Of a DNA stretch of 64,000 nt, positions 17,672 to 26,536 are shown piece after piece. Position 1 is the stretch's first letter, and each line of letters starts with the position of its first letter. The stretch spans positions 1,364,001 to 1,428,000 of the forward strand of contig CAVSSX010000007.1 in assembly GCA_963730735.1 (NCBI GenBank), written 5' to 3'. Both the position numbers and the translations under genes were made by a program. The notes beneath the pieces were generated by a model. The model saw only the letters and a list, made by a program, of their open reading frames with translations. It ran no database searches and was not told where the DNA came from. This DNA comes from CAVSSX01 sp963730735. GTDB lineage: Bacteria > Actinomycetota > Acidimicrobiia > Acidimicrobiales > RAAP-2.

Positions 17672-18541
17672 GTGGCCGGGACGACCGAAGTGGTGCTGGA
17701 GGGACTGGTGTTCCCGGAGTGCCCGAGATGGCGGCCCGACGGCCTGTGGTTCTCCGACATGCACGCCAACCATGTCCAACGGATCGGGCTCGATGGCACG
17801 GCCGAGGTGATGGTCGACGTCCCCGACGGCCCGGCCGGGCTCGGGTGGCTGCCCGACGGCACCCTGGTGGTGGTGTCGATGCACAGCCGCCAATTGCTAC
17901 GCGTCGACGACCCGGGGTCGGCGACGGCCGTCGTCACCGTGCTCGCCGAGATGGCGGGGCTGCACGCCGGGCACAGCAACGACATGGTGGTGGACGGCCT
18001 CGGGCGCTGCTACATCGGCAACATCGGCTACGACATCCACGGGGGCGAGGCGGTGCGGCCGACCGTGCTGGTGCTGGTCGAGCCGGGCTCGGCGGCACCG
18101 CCCCGGGTGGTGGCCGACGGCCTGGTCACCCCGAACGGCATGGTGGTCACCCCAGGCGGCGAGCGCCTGATCGTCGCCGAGTCGATGGCCCACCGGCTGA
18201 CCTCGTTCGCCCTCGGCGAGGACGGGAGCCTGACCGACCGCCGGCTCTTCGCCGACCTCGACGGCGAGACCCCCGACGGCATCTGCCTCGACGTCGAGGG
18301 GGCGGTGTGGTTCGCCTCGATCGGACGACGCGAGGTCGTCCGGGTCACCGAGGGCGGCACGGTCACCGACCGGGTGTCCTCGGGCGACCGCCGGGTCCTG
18401 GCCTGCATGCTCGGGGGGGACGACCGGCGGGACCTCTACCTCGTCACCGCCGGGTCCATCAACCCCGAGAAGGCCTTGGCCATGCGCGCGGGCACCGTCG
18501 AGCGCTGCCGGGTCGAGGTGCCGGGAGCCGGATTGCCCTAG
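17672..18541 (+). CDS. SMP-30/gluconolactonase-like beta-propeller hydrolase
   Basis: A 289-residue six-bladed propeller. LVFPECPRWRPDGLWFSDMHANHVQRIGLDG is the typical first blade with the Glu metal ligand. NDMVVDGLGRCYIGNIG, VVADGLVTPNGMVVTP and DGICLDVEGAVWFA supply the Asn/Asp calcium or zinc ligands. GTG 17672 follows GAGGGGGAG by 4 nt. The family hydrolyses sugar or other lactones; the substrate here is unknown. Its stop codon lies one base from the stop of the convergent enoyl-CoA hydratase. Confidence 0.85.
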   Translation: MAGTTEVVLEGLVFPECPRWRPDGLWFSDMHANHVQRIGLDGTAEVMVDVPDGPAGLGWLPDGTLVVVSMHSRQLLRVDDPGSATAVVTVLAEMAGLHAGHSNDMVVDGLGRCYIGNIGYDIHGGEAVRPTVLVLVEPGSAAPPRVVADGLVTPNGMVVTPGGERLIVAESMAHRLTSFALGEDGSLTDRRLFADLDGETPDGICLDVEGAVWFASIGRREVVRVTEGGTVTDRVSSGDRRVLACMLGGDDRRDLYLVTAGSINPEKALAMRAGTVERCRVEVPGAGLP

Positions 18542-18542
18542 C

Positions 18543-19319
18543 TCAGGACGGGGCGTGGCCCGCCTGGGCCTCGGCGACCACGTTGGCCCAGGTGCTCGCC
18601 TGGTGGAAGATGGCGTGGTACTCGGCACCCCCGAGCGCCGCCGCCCGCAGGCCCATCCGCTCGTCCCAGGCGTTCACCGCCTGCTTGACCACGGCCAGCC
18701 GGGCCACCGGCACCTCGGCGATGAGGTCGGCCAGCTCGTCGACCCGGCTCGCCAGGGCGTCGTCGGCGACCACCTCGTTGGCCAGGCCCAGGGCCACGGC
18801 CTCGGCCCCGTCCAGGATGCGTCCGGTGAACAGCAGCTCCTTGGCCCGGAGCGAGCCGACCCGCAGGGGCCAGAAGGCCAGGGTCGGGGGGAGGGCGAAC
18901 TCGCGGGCCTCGGCCATCCCGATCTTCGTGCTCTCGCCGCAGACCACCAGGTCGCAGCAGGCCACGATCTCGTTGGCCATGCCCAGGCAGTATCCGTGGA
19001 CCTGGGCGATGATCGGCTTGGGGCACGACCACAGCCCGAGCCAGCGGTCGACCCGGGCCCGATTGGCCACCATGTCCCCGGGGGCGTCCCGGGTGTCGCC
19101 ACCGCCGCCGCCCGAGCGGAGGTCGGCCCCCGACGAGAAGGCCCGCCCCTCGCCCGAGAGCACGAGCACGTGGGTGCCCTCGTCGGCCACCGCCTCGTCG
19201 ATCGCCGAGAAGAACTGCTCGGTCATGACCGGCGTGAAGGCGTTGAGCTTGGCGGGACGGTTGAGGGTGATGCGGCGGACCCGGCCGCGCTGGGCCACCG
19301 CTACCAGGGACTCGGTCAT
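18543..19319 (-). CDS. Enoyl-CoA hydratase/isomerase
   Basis: A 258-residue crotonase-fold enzyme. ITLNRPAKLNAF (about 16-27), FSSGADL with the first oxyanion-hole residue (about 61-67) and QVHGYCLGMANEIVACCDLV with the second (about 104-123) are present. The catalytic Glu near residue 135 (AEAREFALPP region) is arguable, so it might be an isomerase or other crotonase. ATG 19319 has no Shine-Dalgarno but TATGAT lies 6 nt upstream. Fits acyl-CoA breakdown with the thiolase and thioesterase nearby. Confidence 0.85.
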   Translation of the reverse strand: MTESLVAVAQRGRVRRITLNRPAKLNAFTPVMTEQFFSAIDEAVADEGTHVLVLSGEGRAFSSGADLRSGGGGGDTRDAPGDMVANRARVDRWLGLWSCPKPIIAQVHGYCLGMANEIVACCDLVVCGESTKIGMAEAREFALPPTLAFWPLRVGSLRAKELLFTGRILDGAEAVALGLANEVVADDALASRVDELADLIAEVPVARLAVVKQAVNAWDERMGLRAAALGGAEYHAIFHQASTWANVVAEAQAGHAPS

Positions 19320-19325
19320 CGGGCG

Positions 19326-19331
19326 ATCATA
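19326..19331 (-). promoter_or_regulatory. Probable -10 element of a leaderless transcript (enoyl-CoA hydratase)
   Basis: TATGAT on the minus strand, then 6 nt, then ATG 19319. No Shine-Dalgarno is present. Confidence 0.55.
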
Positions 19332-19385
19332 GGGTCGGGCCCGTCGGCCGGGTCGGGCCGCCGTCGGCTGGCCTTCCCGGCCGCG

Positions 19386-20264
19386 TCACAGGGTGGCCCC
19401 GGCCCCCGGGCCGGTGGCCAGACCCCGGATCATCCCGTCCTGGACGAAGGAGGCGACCAGGTCGCCCCCGGCCGTGAACACGTCGCCATGGCCGAAGAAG
19501 CGGCCCCGCCCGGCGTAGGGGGCGTCGTGGTCGAGCAGCAGCCACTCACCGGCGGCGATGGGCTCGTGGAACGAGACGGTGTGGCTGAGGACCCCGGTCG
19601 AGACGCTCAGGTGCGACAGCTCCTGGGACAGGCCGGGGTGGGGCCGCATGGCCACCCCGACCAGTTGGAAGTTGGTGACGAAGGCGAGCAGCGCCTGGTT
19701 GACCGTCTCGTCGTTCCCCGGGGCGTCGGGGAACCGGACCCACATCGGTTGCTCGGCCGGGGCCGTGTCCTCGGGGCGCTCGAGCACGGTGGCGACCACC
19801 ATGCCCACCTCCCAGGCCCCCCGGGGCTCGACCCGGACCCCCGGGTCGTCCGGCCCCGGCAGGTCCGGTGCCGGGCGGGCGTGGCGGATCACGTCGGGGT
19901 CCGGCACGTGGAGGAGGACGGTCGCCGTGGCGAAGGGGCGGTCGTCCTGGAGGAAGGTGACCACCACCGTCCCGGTGGTCCGACCGGCCTGGATGGTGTC
20001 GACGGCGAGCTCGAGGGGTTTGCTGACCCGGCCCGAGCGGGCGAACACGGCGTGGACCGACTTCGCCACCTTGCCCGGCTGGCTGGCCGCCCCGACGGCG
20101 ATGGCCTGGGCCAGGACCTGGCCCCCGGCCACGATGTCGCTGACCGCCGAGGCGGCCGCCCCGCCGGCGCTCTTGCCGTAGAAGTCCATGGTGGGGGCGG
20201 CGAAACGACCCTCGCCGCGGGGCTCGAGCACCAGCCCGGCCAGCAGGTCGTCCAGCTCAAACAC
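19386..20264 (-). CDS. Acyl-CoA thioesterase (TesB-like double hot-dog)
   Basis: A 292-residue protein with two hot-dog repeats. The first contains GQVLAQAIAVGAAS and SVHAVFARSG, the counterpart of the TesB HSLHGYFLRPG motif. The second has LSQELSHLSVSTGVLSHTVSFHEP and WLLLDHDAPYAGRGRFFGHGDVF. GTG 20264 follows GGGGGTGG. Diverges from the aldehyde dehydrogenase at 20446. Family members hydrolyse acyl-CoA to the acid and CoA; chain preference is unknown. Confidence 0.8.
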   Translation of the reverse strand: MFELDDLLAGLVLEPRGEGRFAAPTMDFYGKSAGGAAASAVSDIVAGGQVLAQAIAVGAASQPGKVAKSVHAVFARSGRVSKPLELAVDTIQAGRTTGTVVVTFLQDDRPFATATVLLHVPDPDVIRHARPAPDLPGPDDPGVRVEPRGAWEVGMVVATVLERPEDTAPAEQPMWVRFPDAPGNDETVNQALLAFVTNFQLVGVAMRPHPGLSQELSHLSVSTGVLSHTVSFHEPIAAGEWLLLDHDAPYAGRGRFFGHGDVFTAGGDLVASFVQDGMIRGLATGPGAGATL

Positions 20265-20370
20265 CGGTCCACCCCCGAGTTGCGACCACCGTGTCCATGG
20301 GCCCCCCTCCCGTCCCGGCCCACCCTAGATCGGGGTCGGATCCGAGGCGTCGCCGACGGGCGCGGCGCAG

Positions 20371-20376
20371 TAGCGT
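20371..20376 (+). promoter_or_regulatory. TAGCGT, possible -10 of the aldehyde dehydrogenase gene
   Basis: TAGCGT lies 70 nt before ATG 20446 in the divergent gap. Similar TAGNNT hexamers stand before several Shine-Dalgarno-led genes in the window. No convincing -35 box. Confidence 0.3.
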
Positions 20377-20445
20377 TCGCAGTGGCGCGTCGGTCCGGGA
20401 CCGGGTGGGTCCCCGGCACGCCACCACCGATCGGGGGAGAACACC

Positions 20446-21942
20446 ATGAGCCTGGTAGACGACGTCTCGGCGCCACTGCGCCACGCAGATCGCTTCTTCA
20501 TCGGCGGGGAGTGGGTCGCCCCGTCCTCGGATTCGGTGATCGAGGTGATCGATTCGGGCACCGAGGAGCTGTTCTTCACGGTGGCCGAGGCCCAGGAGGC
20601 CGACATGGCCCGGGCCGTCGCTGCCGCCCGGCTGGCGTTCGACGAGGGGCCGTGGCCCCGCATGACCCACGCCGAGCGGGGCGACGCCCTGCGGGCCCTG
20701 GCGGCCGGCCTGCGAGACCGGATGGAGGCCTTCGGCCAGATCTGGCCACGCGAGTCCGGGGTCCTCCACGGCATCGCCAAGGGATCGGTGAAGGGCGCCG
20801 CCCGCACGTTCGAGTACTACGCCGACCTCGCCGGGACGTTCCCCTTCGAGGAGCCGGCCCGCCCGAGCGCCGGCGAGTTCGGGCTCTTGGTGCGCGAGCC
20901 GGTGGGGGTCGTCGGGGCCATCATCCCCTGGAACGGCCCGCTGGGGCTCATCACCTACAAGGTGGCGCCGGCGCTGCTGGCCGGGTGCACCGTCATCCTC
21001 AAGTCCTCGCCCGAGGCGCCCGGCGAGGGGTACCTGGTGGCCGAGGTGGCCGAGGAGATCGGGCTCCCACCCGGCGTCCTCAACGTCGTCACCGCCGACC
21101 GCCAAGTCTCCGAGCTGCTGGTGCGTGACCCTCGCGTCGACAAGATCACCTTCACCGGCTCGACGGCGGCCGGCCGCCGCATCGCCTCGCTGTGCGGGGA
21201 GCGGATCGCCCGCTGCACGCTGGAGCTCGGCGGCAAGTCGGCGGCGGTCATCCTCGACGACATGGACCTCGGCACGGCGGCCCAGACGCTGGCCGGCGCC
21301 GAGTGCTTTCTTTCCGGCCAGGTCTGCTCGTCGCTGACCCGGGTGGTGGTGACCCGCCGACGCCACGACGAGCTGCTGGAGGCCCTGGCCGGGGCCTTCT
21401 CGCAGGTCCGGGTGGGGGACCCGTTCGACGCCGCCACCCAGATGGGGCCGTTGGCCATGGAGCGCCAGCGGGACCGGGTCGAGGGTTACATCGCCAAGGG
21501 CGTGGCCGACGGGGCGACCCTGGCCACCGGGGGCGGCCGGCCCAAGCACCTCGACCGGGGCTGGTACGTGGAGCCGACCGTGTTCGGCAACGTGGACAAC
21601 GCCTCGACCATCGCCCAGGAGGAGATCTTCGGGCCGGTCCTCAGCGTCATCCCGGCCGACGACGAGGGCCAGGCCGTGGCCATCGCCAACGACACCATCT
21701 ACGGCCTCAACGCCTCGGTCTTCACCCACGACGTCGACCGGGCCCGTCAGGTGGCCGGGCAGTTGCGCTCGGGGACGGTCGGGCACAACGCCTTCCGGAC
21801 CGACTTCGGGATCGCCTTCGGGGGGTTCAAGCAGTCCGGGATCGGGCGAGAGGGTGGCACCGAGGGGCTGCTGCCGTTCCTCGAGACCAAGACCGTGATC
21901 CTCGAGGGCCGGCCCTCGGGCTACGAGGCGTCGGAGGGCTAG
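20446..21942 (+). CDS. Aldehyde dehydrogenase
   Basis: A 498-residue ALDH with catalytic Cys294 (GQVCSS) and Glu260 (LELGGK), the cofactor segments IIPWNGPLGLITYKVAPAL (about 159-177) and TFTGSTAAG, and the C-terminal FGGFKQSGIGREGG. ATG 20446 follows GGGGGAG by 7 nt. It is the more typical betaine-aldehyde/NAD-type enzyme of the two in this window. Followed after 108 nt by an SDR on the same strand, so alcohol and aldehyde oxidation may be linked. Confidence 0.92.
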   Translation: MSLVDDVSAPLRHADRFFIGGEWVAPSSDSVIEVIDSGTEELFFTVAEAQEADMARAVAAARLAFDEGPWPRMTHAERGDALRALAAGLRDRMEAFGQIWPRESGVLHGIAKGSVKGAARTFEYYADLAGTFPFEEPARPSAGEFGLLVREPVGVVGAIIPWNGPLGLITYKVAPALLAGCTVILKSSPEAPGEGYLVAEVAEEIGLPPGVLNVVTADRQVSELLVRDPRVDKITFTGSTAAGRRIASLCGERIARCTLELGGKSAAVILDDMDLGTAAQTLAGAECFLSGQVCSSLTRVVVTRRRHDELLEALAGAFSQVRVGDPFDAATQMGPLAMERQRDRVEGYIAKGVADGATLATGGGRPKHLDRGWYVEPTVFGNVDNASTIAQEEIFGPVLSVIPADDEGQAVAIANDTIYGLNASVFTHDVDRARQVAGQLRSGTVGHNAFRTDFGIAFGGFKQSGIGREGGTEGLLPFLETKTVILEGRPSGYEASEG

Positions 21943-22004
21943 CGGGGCCTCGGTCGGCGGGTCGTCCGACGGCGCTCGGTCGGCCGACCCACCCGTCGCT
22001 TCGG

Positions 22005-22010
22005 TAGGGT
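22005..22010 (+). promoter_or_regulatory. TAGGGT, possible -10 of the SDR operon
   Basis: TAGGGT lies 40 nt before ATG 22050 and follows the end of the aldehyde dehydrogenase gene, suggesting a separate transcription start for the SDR / EthD-like / SnoaL / dehydrogenase operon. Confidence 0.35.
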
Positions 22011-22049
22011 CCCGACGGGGTCGGAACGATGACCGCACGAGGGGGGAAC

Positions 22050-22838
22050 ATGGTGGACGTGGAGCGGTACGGGCCGTGGGCGCTGATCGCTGGGGGCTCC
22101 GAGGGACTCGGTGCGGGGTTCGCCACCCGACTGGGGGCCGCCGGGATCAATGTGGTGCTGGTGGGCCGTAAGGCCCCGGAGTTGGCCGCCACGGCCAAGG
22201 AGGTCGAGGCGACCGGGGCCACGGCCCGGACGCTGTCGCTGGACCTCACGGCACCGGACATGCTGGCGCAGGTCCGCTCGGTCACCGACGACGTGGAGGT
22301 CGGGCTGCTCATCTGCAACGCCGGGGCCAACGGCTACGGCTCGGCCTTCGTCGACAGCGAGCTCGACCGGTTCCGCGCCGTCATCGAGGTGAACTCGACG
22401 AGCCGGCTGGCCCTGGTCCACCACTTCGGCAAGCTGATGAAGGACCGTCAGCGCGGCGGCATCATGCTGGTGGGCTCCTACGCCGGCTACCGAGGCTCGC
22501 CGTACAACGGGCCCTACAACGCGGTCAAGGCCTTCGGCCGGGTCTTCGCCGAGGGCCTGTGGTACGAGCTGCAGCCGCACCACGTCGATGTGGTCGAGTT
22601 CGTGGTGGGCGGCATGCGGACCCCGGCGATGGCCCGCAAGGGGATGAAGTTCGGGCCCGAGGTCGCCGATCCGGCCCTGGTGGCCGAGGAAGGGCTGGCC
22701 CACCTCGGGGATGGCCCGGTGTGGAACAGCGAGCTGGCCGGCGGCGACGAGGTGGCCGAACACCTCAACTCGTTCCCGCGGGGGCCGATCGTCCACGAGG
22801 CGGCCGACGGGCTCCGGGACCTCGGGCTCTATCCGTGA
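22050..22838 (+). CDS. Short-chain dehydrogenase/reductase
   Basis: A 262-residue SDR with IAGGSEGLGAGFA as nucleotide motif (13-25), NAGANGYG (90-97), and Ser143-Tyr156-Lys160 (motif YNAVK). ATG 22050 has a run of six G 4 nt upstream; the in-frame ATG at 22029 lacks such a signal. Followed after 58 nt by an EthD-like gene in the same direction, repeating the SDR/EthD-like pairing at 4.9-6.4 kb. Substrate unknown. Confidence 0.88.
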   Translation: MVDVERYGPWALIAGGSEGLGAGFATRLGAAGINVVLVGRKAPELAATAKEVEATGATARTLSLDLTAPDMLAQVRSVTDDVEVGLLICNAGANGYGSAFVDSELDRFRAVIEVNSTSRLALVHHFGKLMKDRQRGGIMLVGSYAGYRGSPYNGPYNAVKAFGRVFAEGLWYELQPHHVDVVEFVVGGMRTPAMARKGMKFGPEVADPALVAEEGLAHLGDGPVWNSELAGGDEVAEHLNSFPRGPIVHEAADGLRDLGLYP

Positions 22839-22896
22839 CCGTCGGCCGCCGTGCCGGTGGCATGACCGTCGAGTCGTCCGACAGGAGGAGCCGGCC

Positions 22897-23705
22897 GTGC
22901 TAGCCAGCAAGGTGTTCTTCTCGTTCACCGAGCTGCCCGACGTCACCAGCCACCGGGAGTACAACGCCTGGCACCAACTCGACCATCGTCCCGAGAACCT
23001 GGCGCTCCCGGGCGTGCTCCACGGCGAGCGGTGGGTCCGCAGCCCGGACTGCGCCGCCGCCAGCGTGGCCGCCGACCCCCGGTTCGAGAGCTTCCACTAT
23101 CTGAACTCGTACTGGCTGCGCGAGCCGATCGACCAGAGCCGGCTCGAGTGGCAGGCCCTGGGCGCTCGCTCGCTCCAGTGGGGCCGGCGGCCCGACCTCC
23201 ACCTGGCGAAGCGGAACCACCTGCAGTTCTGCGAGCCGGTCAAGGGGTACGCCCATCCCCGCGTCCTGCTGTCGCCCGACGTGCTGCCGCTTCGTCCCAA
23301 CCTGGGGGTCTGGCTGACCGTCGCCCGGATCGGCGACGACCCGGCGGCGGCCAACGATCTCTACCAGTGGTACGACGAGGTGCGGATCCCCGACATGCTC
23401 GGGTGCCCGGGCGTGGCCGGTGGATGGACCTTCGTCGACGAGGGCTCGTTCGACCCGGCCCACGAGGGTGCCTCGCTCCGGTTCCATCTCTACTTCCTCG
23501 ACGACGACCCCCTCGAGGTGGCCGCCGCCCTGGCCGAGCACGAGGCCGAGTGGGCGGCCGCCGGTCGAGGACGTGACCGGGCCCCGGCAGAGGCGGTGCT
23601 CTTCGCCGGGCCCCTGCGCCGGATCATCCCCTGGCAGTGGGACTGGTTCGACGACGGGCCGCTCGGTGGGGGCGGCGGCCGCCGAGCCCACCGGTGGCTC
23701 CGTGA
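22897..23705 (+). CDS. EthD-like double ferredoxin-fold barrel protein, probable frameshift near its end
   Basis: About 269 residues in two halves. The first has HREYNAWHQLDHRPENLALPGV, the second NDLYQWYDEVRIPDMLGCPGV; both share a W(Y/H)xx(D/E) motif followed by PG. GTG 22897 has an AGGAGG 8 nt upstream. In the starting frame there is no stop until 23919, deep inside the next gene. In the neighbouring frame a TGA at 23703 overlaps the next GTG as GTGA. One base gained or lost in the GGGGG run near 23670 would give that end. Distant paralogue of the gene at 5698. Function unknown. Confidence 0.65.
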
Positions 23706-24265
23706 TCGGGCGGCGCCGGCAGCCCACCTCGGCCCGGCTCGAGGAGGCCGTCGAGGCCCTGACCCAGAAGGTGTCGGCCCTCGAGGACGAGGTGGCGATC
23801 TATCGAGTGCTGGCCTTCTACGGCCCGGCCGTCGACAGCGGTTCACCGACCGAGGTCGCCGCCTTGTGGACCGACGACGGGGTCTACGACGCCGGCCTCG
23901 GATCGTGGACCGGGCGTGACGAGATCGCCGGCATGGTGGCCGGGCCCGGCCACCAGGGCCTCATCCACGGTGGTGCGGCCCACGTCATGGGTGGGGTGCC
24001 CCACGTGACGGTGGAGGGGGACCGGGCCGTGGCCACGGTGCACTACCTGCTGCACCGGCGCGACGGCGACCAGTTCGTGGTGTGGCGGGCCACCGCCACC
24101 CGGTGGGAGCTCGAGCGCCGAGCCGGTCGCTGGATGGTCGCCCGACGGACGAACCGGCTCCTCGACGGCTCCGACGATGCCCGCCAGCTCCTTCGACAGG
24201 GCATCGCCGACGGGTTGGGTGGTGGTCCCACGGCGCCGCCGTCGACCGCGCCCGGGACCCCGTGA
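23702..24265 (+). CDS. SnoaL-like (NTF2-fold) protein with N-terminal coiled coil
   Basis: A 187-residue protein. Residues about 10-27 (RLEEAVEALTQKVSALED) form a short coiled coil. The NTF2-like cone follows: IYRVLAFYGPAVDSG, EVAALWTDDGVYDA, GRDEIAGMVAGPGHQGL and ATRWELERRAGRWMVARRT. This fold serves as a cyclase, isomerase, dehydratase or small dehydrogenase subunit. GTG 23702 overlaps the presumed upstream stop and its own stop overlaps the next GTG (GTGA), so the cluster is translationally coupled. Precise activity unknown. Confidence 0.75.
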   Translation: MIGRRRQPTSARLEEAVEALTQKVSALEDEVAIYRVLAFYGPAVDSGSPTEVAALWTDDGVYDAGLGSWTGRDEIAGMVAGPGHQGLIHGGAAHVMGGVPHVTVEGDRAVATVHYLLHRRDGDQFVVWRATATRWELERRAGRWMVARRTNRLLDGSDDARQLLRQGIADGLGGGPTAPPSTAPGTP

Positions 24266-25089
24266 GCTCGCCACTGCGCGTCGGCTTCGTGGGGGCCGGC
24301 CAGATCGGCGGGGCGATGGTCGAGCGTCTCCTGGCCGCCGGTCACGAGGTCCGGCTCCACGCCCGACGCGCCGAGGTCCGGACGCACTTCGCCGACCTGG
24401 GGGCCATCGTCGTCGGGTCGGCGGCCGACGTGGCCTCGGGGGCCGACGCGGTCGGGATCTGCGTCCTGAGCGACGACCAGGTCGCCGACGTCGCCCTCGG
24501 CCCCGACGGCGTCGTCGGGGCCATGGCGCCGGGCTCGGTGCTCGTGGTCCACACCACCGGCAGCCCGGGCACGGCGCAGCGCCTGGCCGAGGCCGGGGCG
24601 GCGCGGCGGGTCGGCGTGGTCGACTCGCCGGTCAGCGGGACGGTGGCCGACGTCATCGCCGGGTCCATCACCCTGCTGGTCGGCGGGACGCCCGACACCG
24701 TGGCCCGGGTCCGTCCGGTCCTGGCCGCCTACGGGGACCCGATCTTGCACCTCGGACCGCTCGGGACGGGCCAGAAGGTGAAACTGGTCAACAACCTCCT
24801 GCTGGCGGCCAACGTCCAACTCGCCGTCGAGGCCCTGCGGCTCGGCACCTCGATGGGTGTCGAGCCGACCGAGCTGGCGTCGGCCGTCGCCCAGTGCAGC
24901 GGGGCGACCCGGGCGCTCGGGATGGTGGCCGGCTTCGGCCCCGGTCGGGCGGTCTACGAGGACCTCCGGCGGTTCCTCCACAAGGACGTCCTGGTGGCGC
25001 TGGCCGTGGCGGCGGAGTCGGGCGTCGACCCGGGCTTCCTGGGCACGGTCGCCGGGGCCGGTCCGGCCCAGTTCGGCGAGGGTCGTTGA
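24262..25089 (+). CDS. NAD(P)-binding beta-hydroxyacid dehydrogenase (HIBADH family)
   Basis: A 275-residue member of the 3-hydroxyisobutyrate/6-phosphogluconate dehydrogenase family. The Rossmann motif GFVGAGQIGGAM lies at about 8-19, the substrate loop DSPVSGTV near 120, and the catalytic Lys in GQKVKLVNNLLLA near 170. GTG 24262 overlaps the SnoaL-like stop. The last gene of the SDR-EthD-SnoaL-dehydrogenase operon. It probably oxidises a beta-hydroxyacid or related imine; substrate not seen. Confidence 0.85.
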   Translation: MSSPLRVGFVGAGQIGGAMVERLLAAGHEVRLHARRAEVRTHFADLGAIVVGSAADVASGADAVGICVLSDDQVADVALGPDGVVGAMAPGSVLVVHTTGSPGTAQRLAEAGAARRVGVVDSPVSGTVADVIAGSITLLVGGTPDTVARVRPVLAAYGDPILHLGPLGTGQKVKLVNNLLLAANVQLAVEALRLGTSMGVEPTELASAVAQCSGATRALGMVAGFGPGRAVYEDLRRFLHKDVLVALAVAAESGVDPGFLGTVAGAGPAQFGEGR

Positions 25090-25165
25090 GCGCTCGAGCG
25101 GGGGCGCGGTCGCCCGAGGTCACGGAGCGGGCGCTGTCTTAGTAAGTTGGCATGATTGGCGGCGG

Positions 25166-25184
25166 GGTCCGAGGTACTCGGACC
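25166..25184. promoter_or_regulatory. Perfect 19-bp palindrome before the amidohydrolase-thiolase-GntR operon
   Basis: GGTCCGAG-GTA-CTCGGACC, 30 nt before the start at 25214, with no mismatch in the 8-bp arms. It could be an operator (the GntR regulator at 27929 is encoded in the same transcript direction) or an RNA hairpin in the 5' untranslated region. Confidence 0.4.
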
Positions 25185-25213
25185 ACCCGACCGGTCGAAC
25201 AGGGGGACGAGGC

Positions 25214-26536
25214 ATGGAACTGGAAGACCTGGTGCTCGTGAGCGTCGACGACCACATCGTCGAACCGCCCACCATGACGGCCTTCTTCGAGGAGCACGTG
25301 CCCAAGCAGTACAAGGGGCGGGTGCCCCGGGTGATCCGCCGGGCCGACGGCTCGGACGCCTGGTTGGTCGAAGGGGTCGAGCTCGACACGTTCGGTCTCA
25401 ACGCCGTGCAGGGTCGACCGCCCGAGGAGTGGGGGAAGGACCCGGCCAACTTCGACGAGGTCCGCCCGGGCTGCTACGACGTGCACGAGCGGGTCCGGGA
25501 CATGAACGCCAGCGGTGTGCTGGCCTCGCTGAACTTCCCGTCGTGGCCCGGGCTCGGTGGGCAGTTCTTCGCCCAGAGCGACGACAAGGACTACGCCGGC
25601 GCCATGATCCGCGCCTACAACGACTGGCACATCGAGGCGTGGTGCAACGCCTACCCGGGTCGTTTCATCCCGTTGGCCCTGTCCGGCTTCGTCCTGGGTG
25701 GCGAGTGGATGGCGGCGGAGATCCGCCGGGTGGCCGAGTTGGGATGCCACGCCATCTCCTTCCATCCCGAGACGCACCGCTTCGGCACGCCCGACCTCCA
25801 CGGCGACGAGTGGGACGTGGCCTGGCAGGCGTGCGACGAGACCGACACGGCCATGGTGTTCCACTTCGGCGGCCGCCCGAACTTCATGCCCCGGACGCCG
25901 TTCGAGACTTTCACCCACGCCATGCCGTTCCAGACGGCGATCTTCGCCGCCGAGCTCCTGTGGTCGCCCATCTTCCAGCGGTTCCCGAACGTCAAGATCG
26001 CGTTGGCCGAGGGGGGTATCGGCTGGGTGCCCTACTTCCTCGAGAAGGCGGACTTCGTCTACGAGCACCATCGGCGGTGGACCGGTGCCGACTTCGGCGA
26101 CATGTTGCCGAGCCAGGCCTTCCGCCGGCAGGTGCTGACCTGCTTCATCGACGACGTGACCGGCCTGCGCAACCGTGACGCCATCGGCGTCGAGAACATC
26201 TCGTGGGAGCTCGACTACCCGCACTCCGACTCGACGTGGCCGCAGGGACCCGAGGTGCTGATGAAGGCGCTGACGGCGGCCGAACTGTCCGACGAGGAGA
26301 TCGAGATGATCACCTGGAGGAACGCCAGCGAGTTCTACGGGTTCGACACGTTCGGCGTGCGGCCGAGGGCGGAGTGCACGGTGGGTGCGTTGCGGGCGCA
26401 GGCCCTGGATGTGGACACGCGACCCCAACGGTTCGGTTCGCCCGAGGCAAAGGACTCCGGCCGGAGGGTCGAGGGCCGCGACCTGTCGAAGTTCCTCAAG
26501 CAGCAGTCAGTCGACTTCACAGAGGAGGCCCAATGA
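25214..26536 (+). CDS. Amidohydrolase-2 family metal-dependent hydrolase
   Basis: A 440-residue TIM-barrel metal hydrolase of the ACMSD-like amidohydrolase-2 family. DDHIVEPP (about 11-18) carries the first metal ligands. HAISFHPETHRFGTPD, MVFHFGGRP (His of the barrel), IALAEGGIGWVPYFLEKAD and ISWELDYPHSDSTWP (final Asp) follow. ATG 25214 follows GGGGGACGAGG. Its TGA overlaps the thiolase ATG (ATGA). Relatives act as decarboxylases or ring hydrolases; linkage with a thiolase suggests work on a ring-cleavage or beta-keto intermediate. Confidence 0.85.
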   Translation: MELEDLVLVSVDDHIVEPPTMTAFFEEHVPKQYKGRVPRVIRRADGSDAWLVEGVELDTFGLNAVQGRPPEEWGKDPANFDEVRPGCYDVHERVRDMNASGVLASLNFPSWPGLGGQFFAQSDDKDYAGAMIRAYNDWHIEAWCNAYPGRFIPLALSGFVLGGEWMAAEIRRVAELGCHAISFHPETHRFGTPDLHGDEWDVAWQACDETDTAMVFHFGGRPNFMPRTPFETFTHAMPFQTAIFAAELLWSPIFQRFPNVKIALAEGGIGWVPYFLEKADFVYEHHRRWTGADFGDMLPSQAFRRQVLTCFIDDVTGLRNRDAIGVENISWELDYPHSDSTWPQGPEVLMKALTAAELSDEEIEMITWRNASEFYGFDTFGVRPRAECTVGALRAQALDVDTRPQRFGSPEAKDSGRRVEGRDLSKFLKQQSVDFTEEAQ

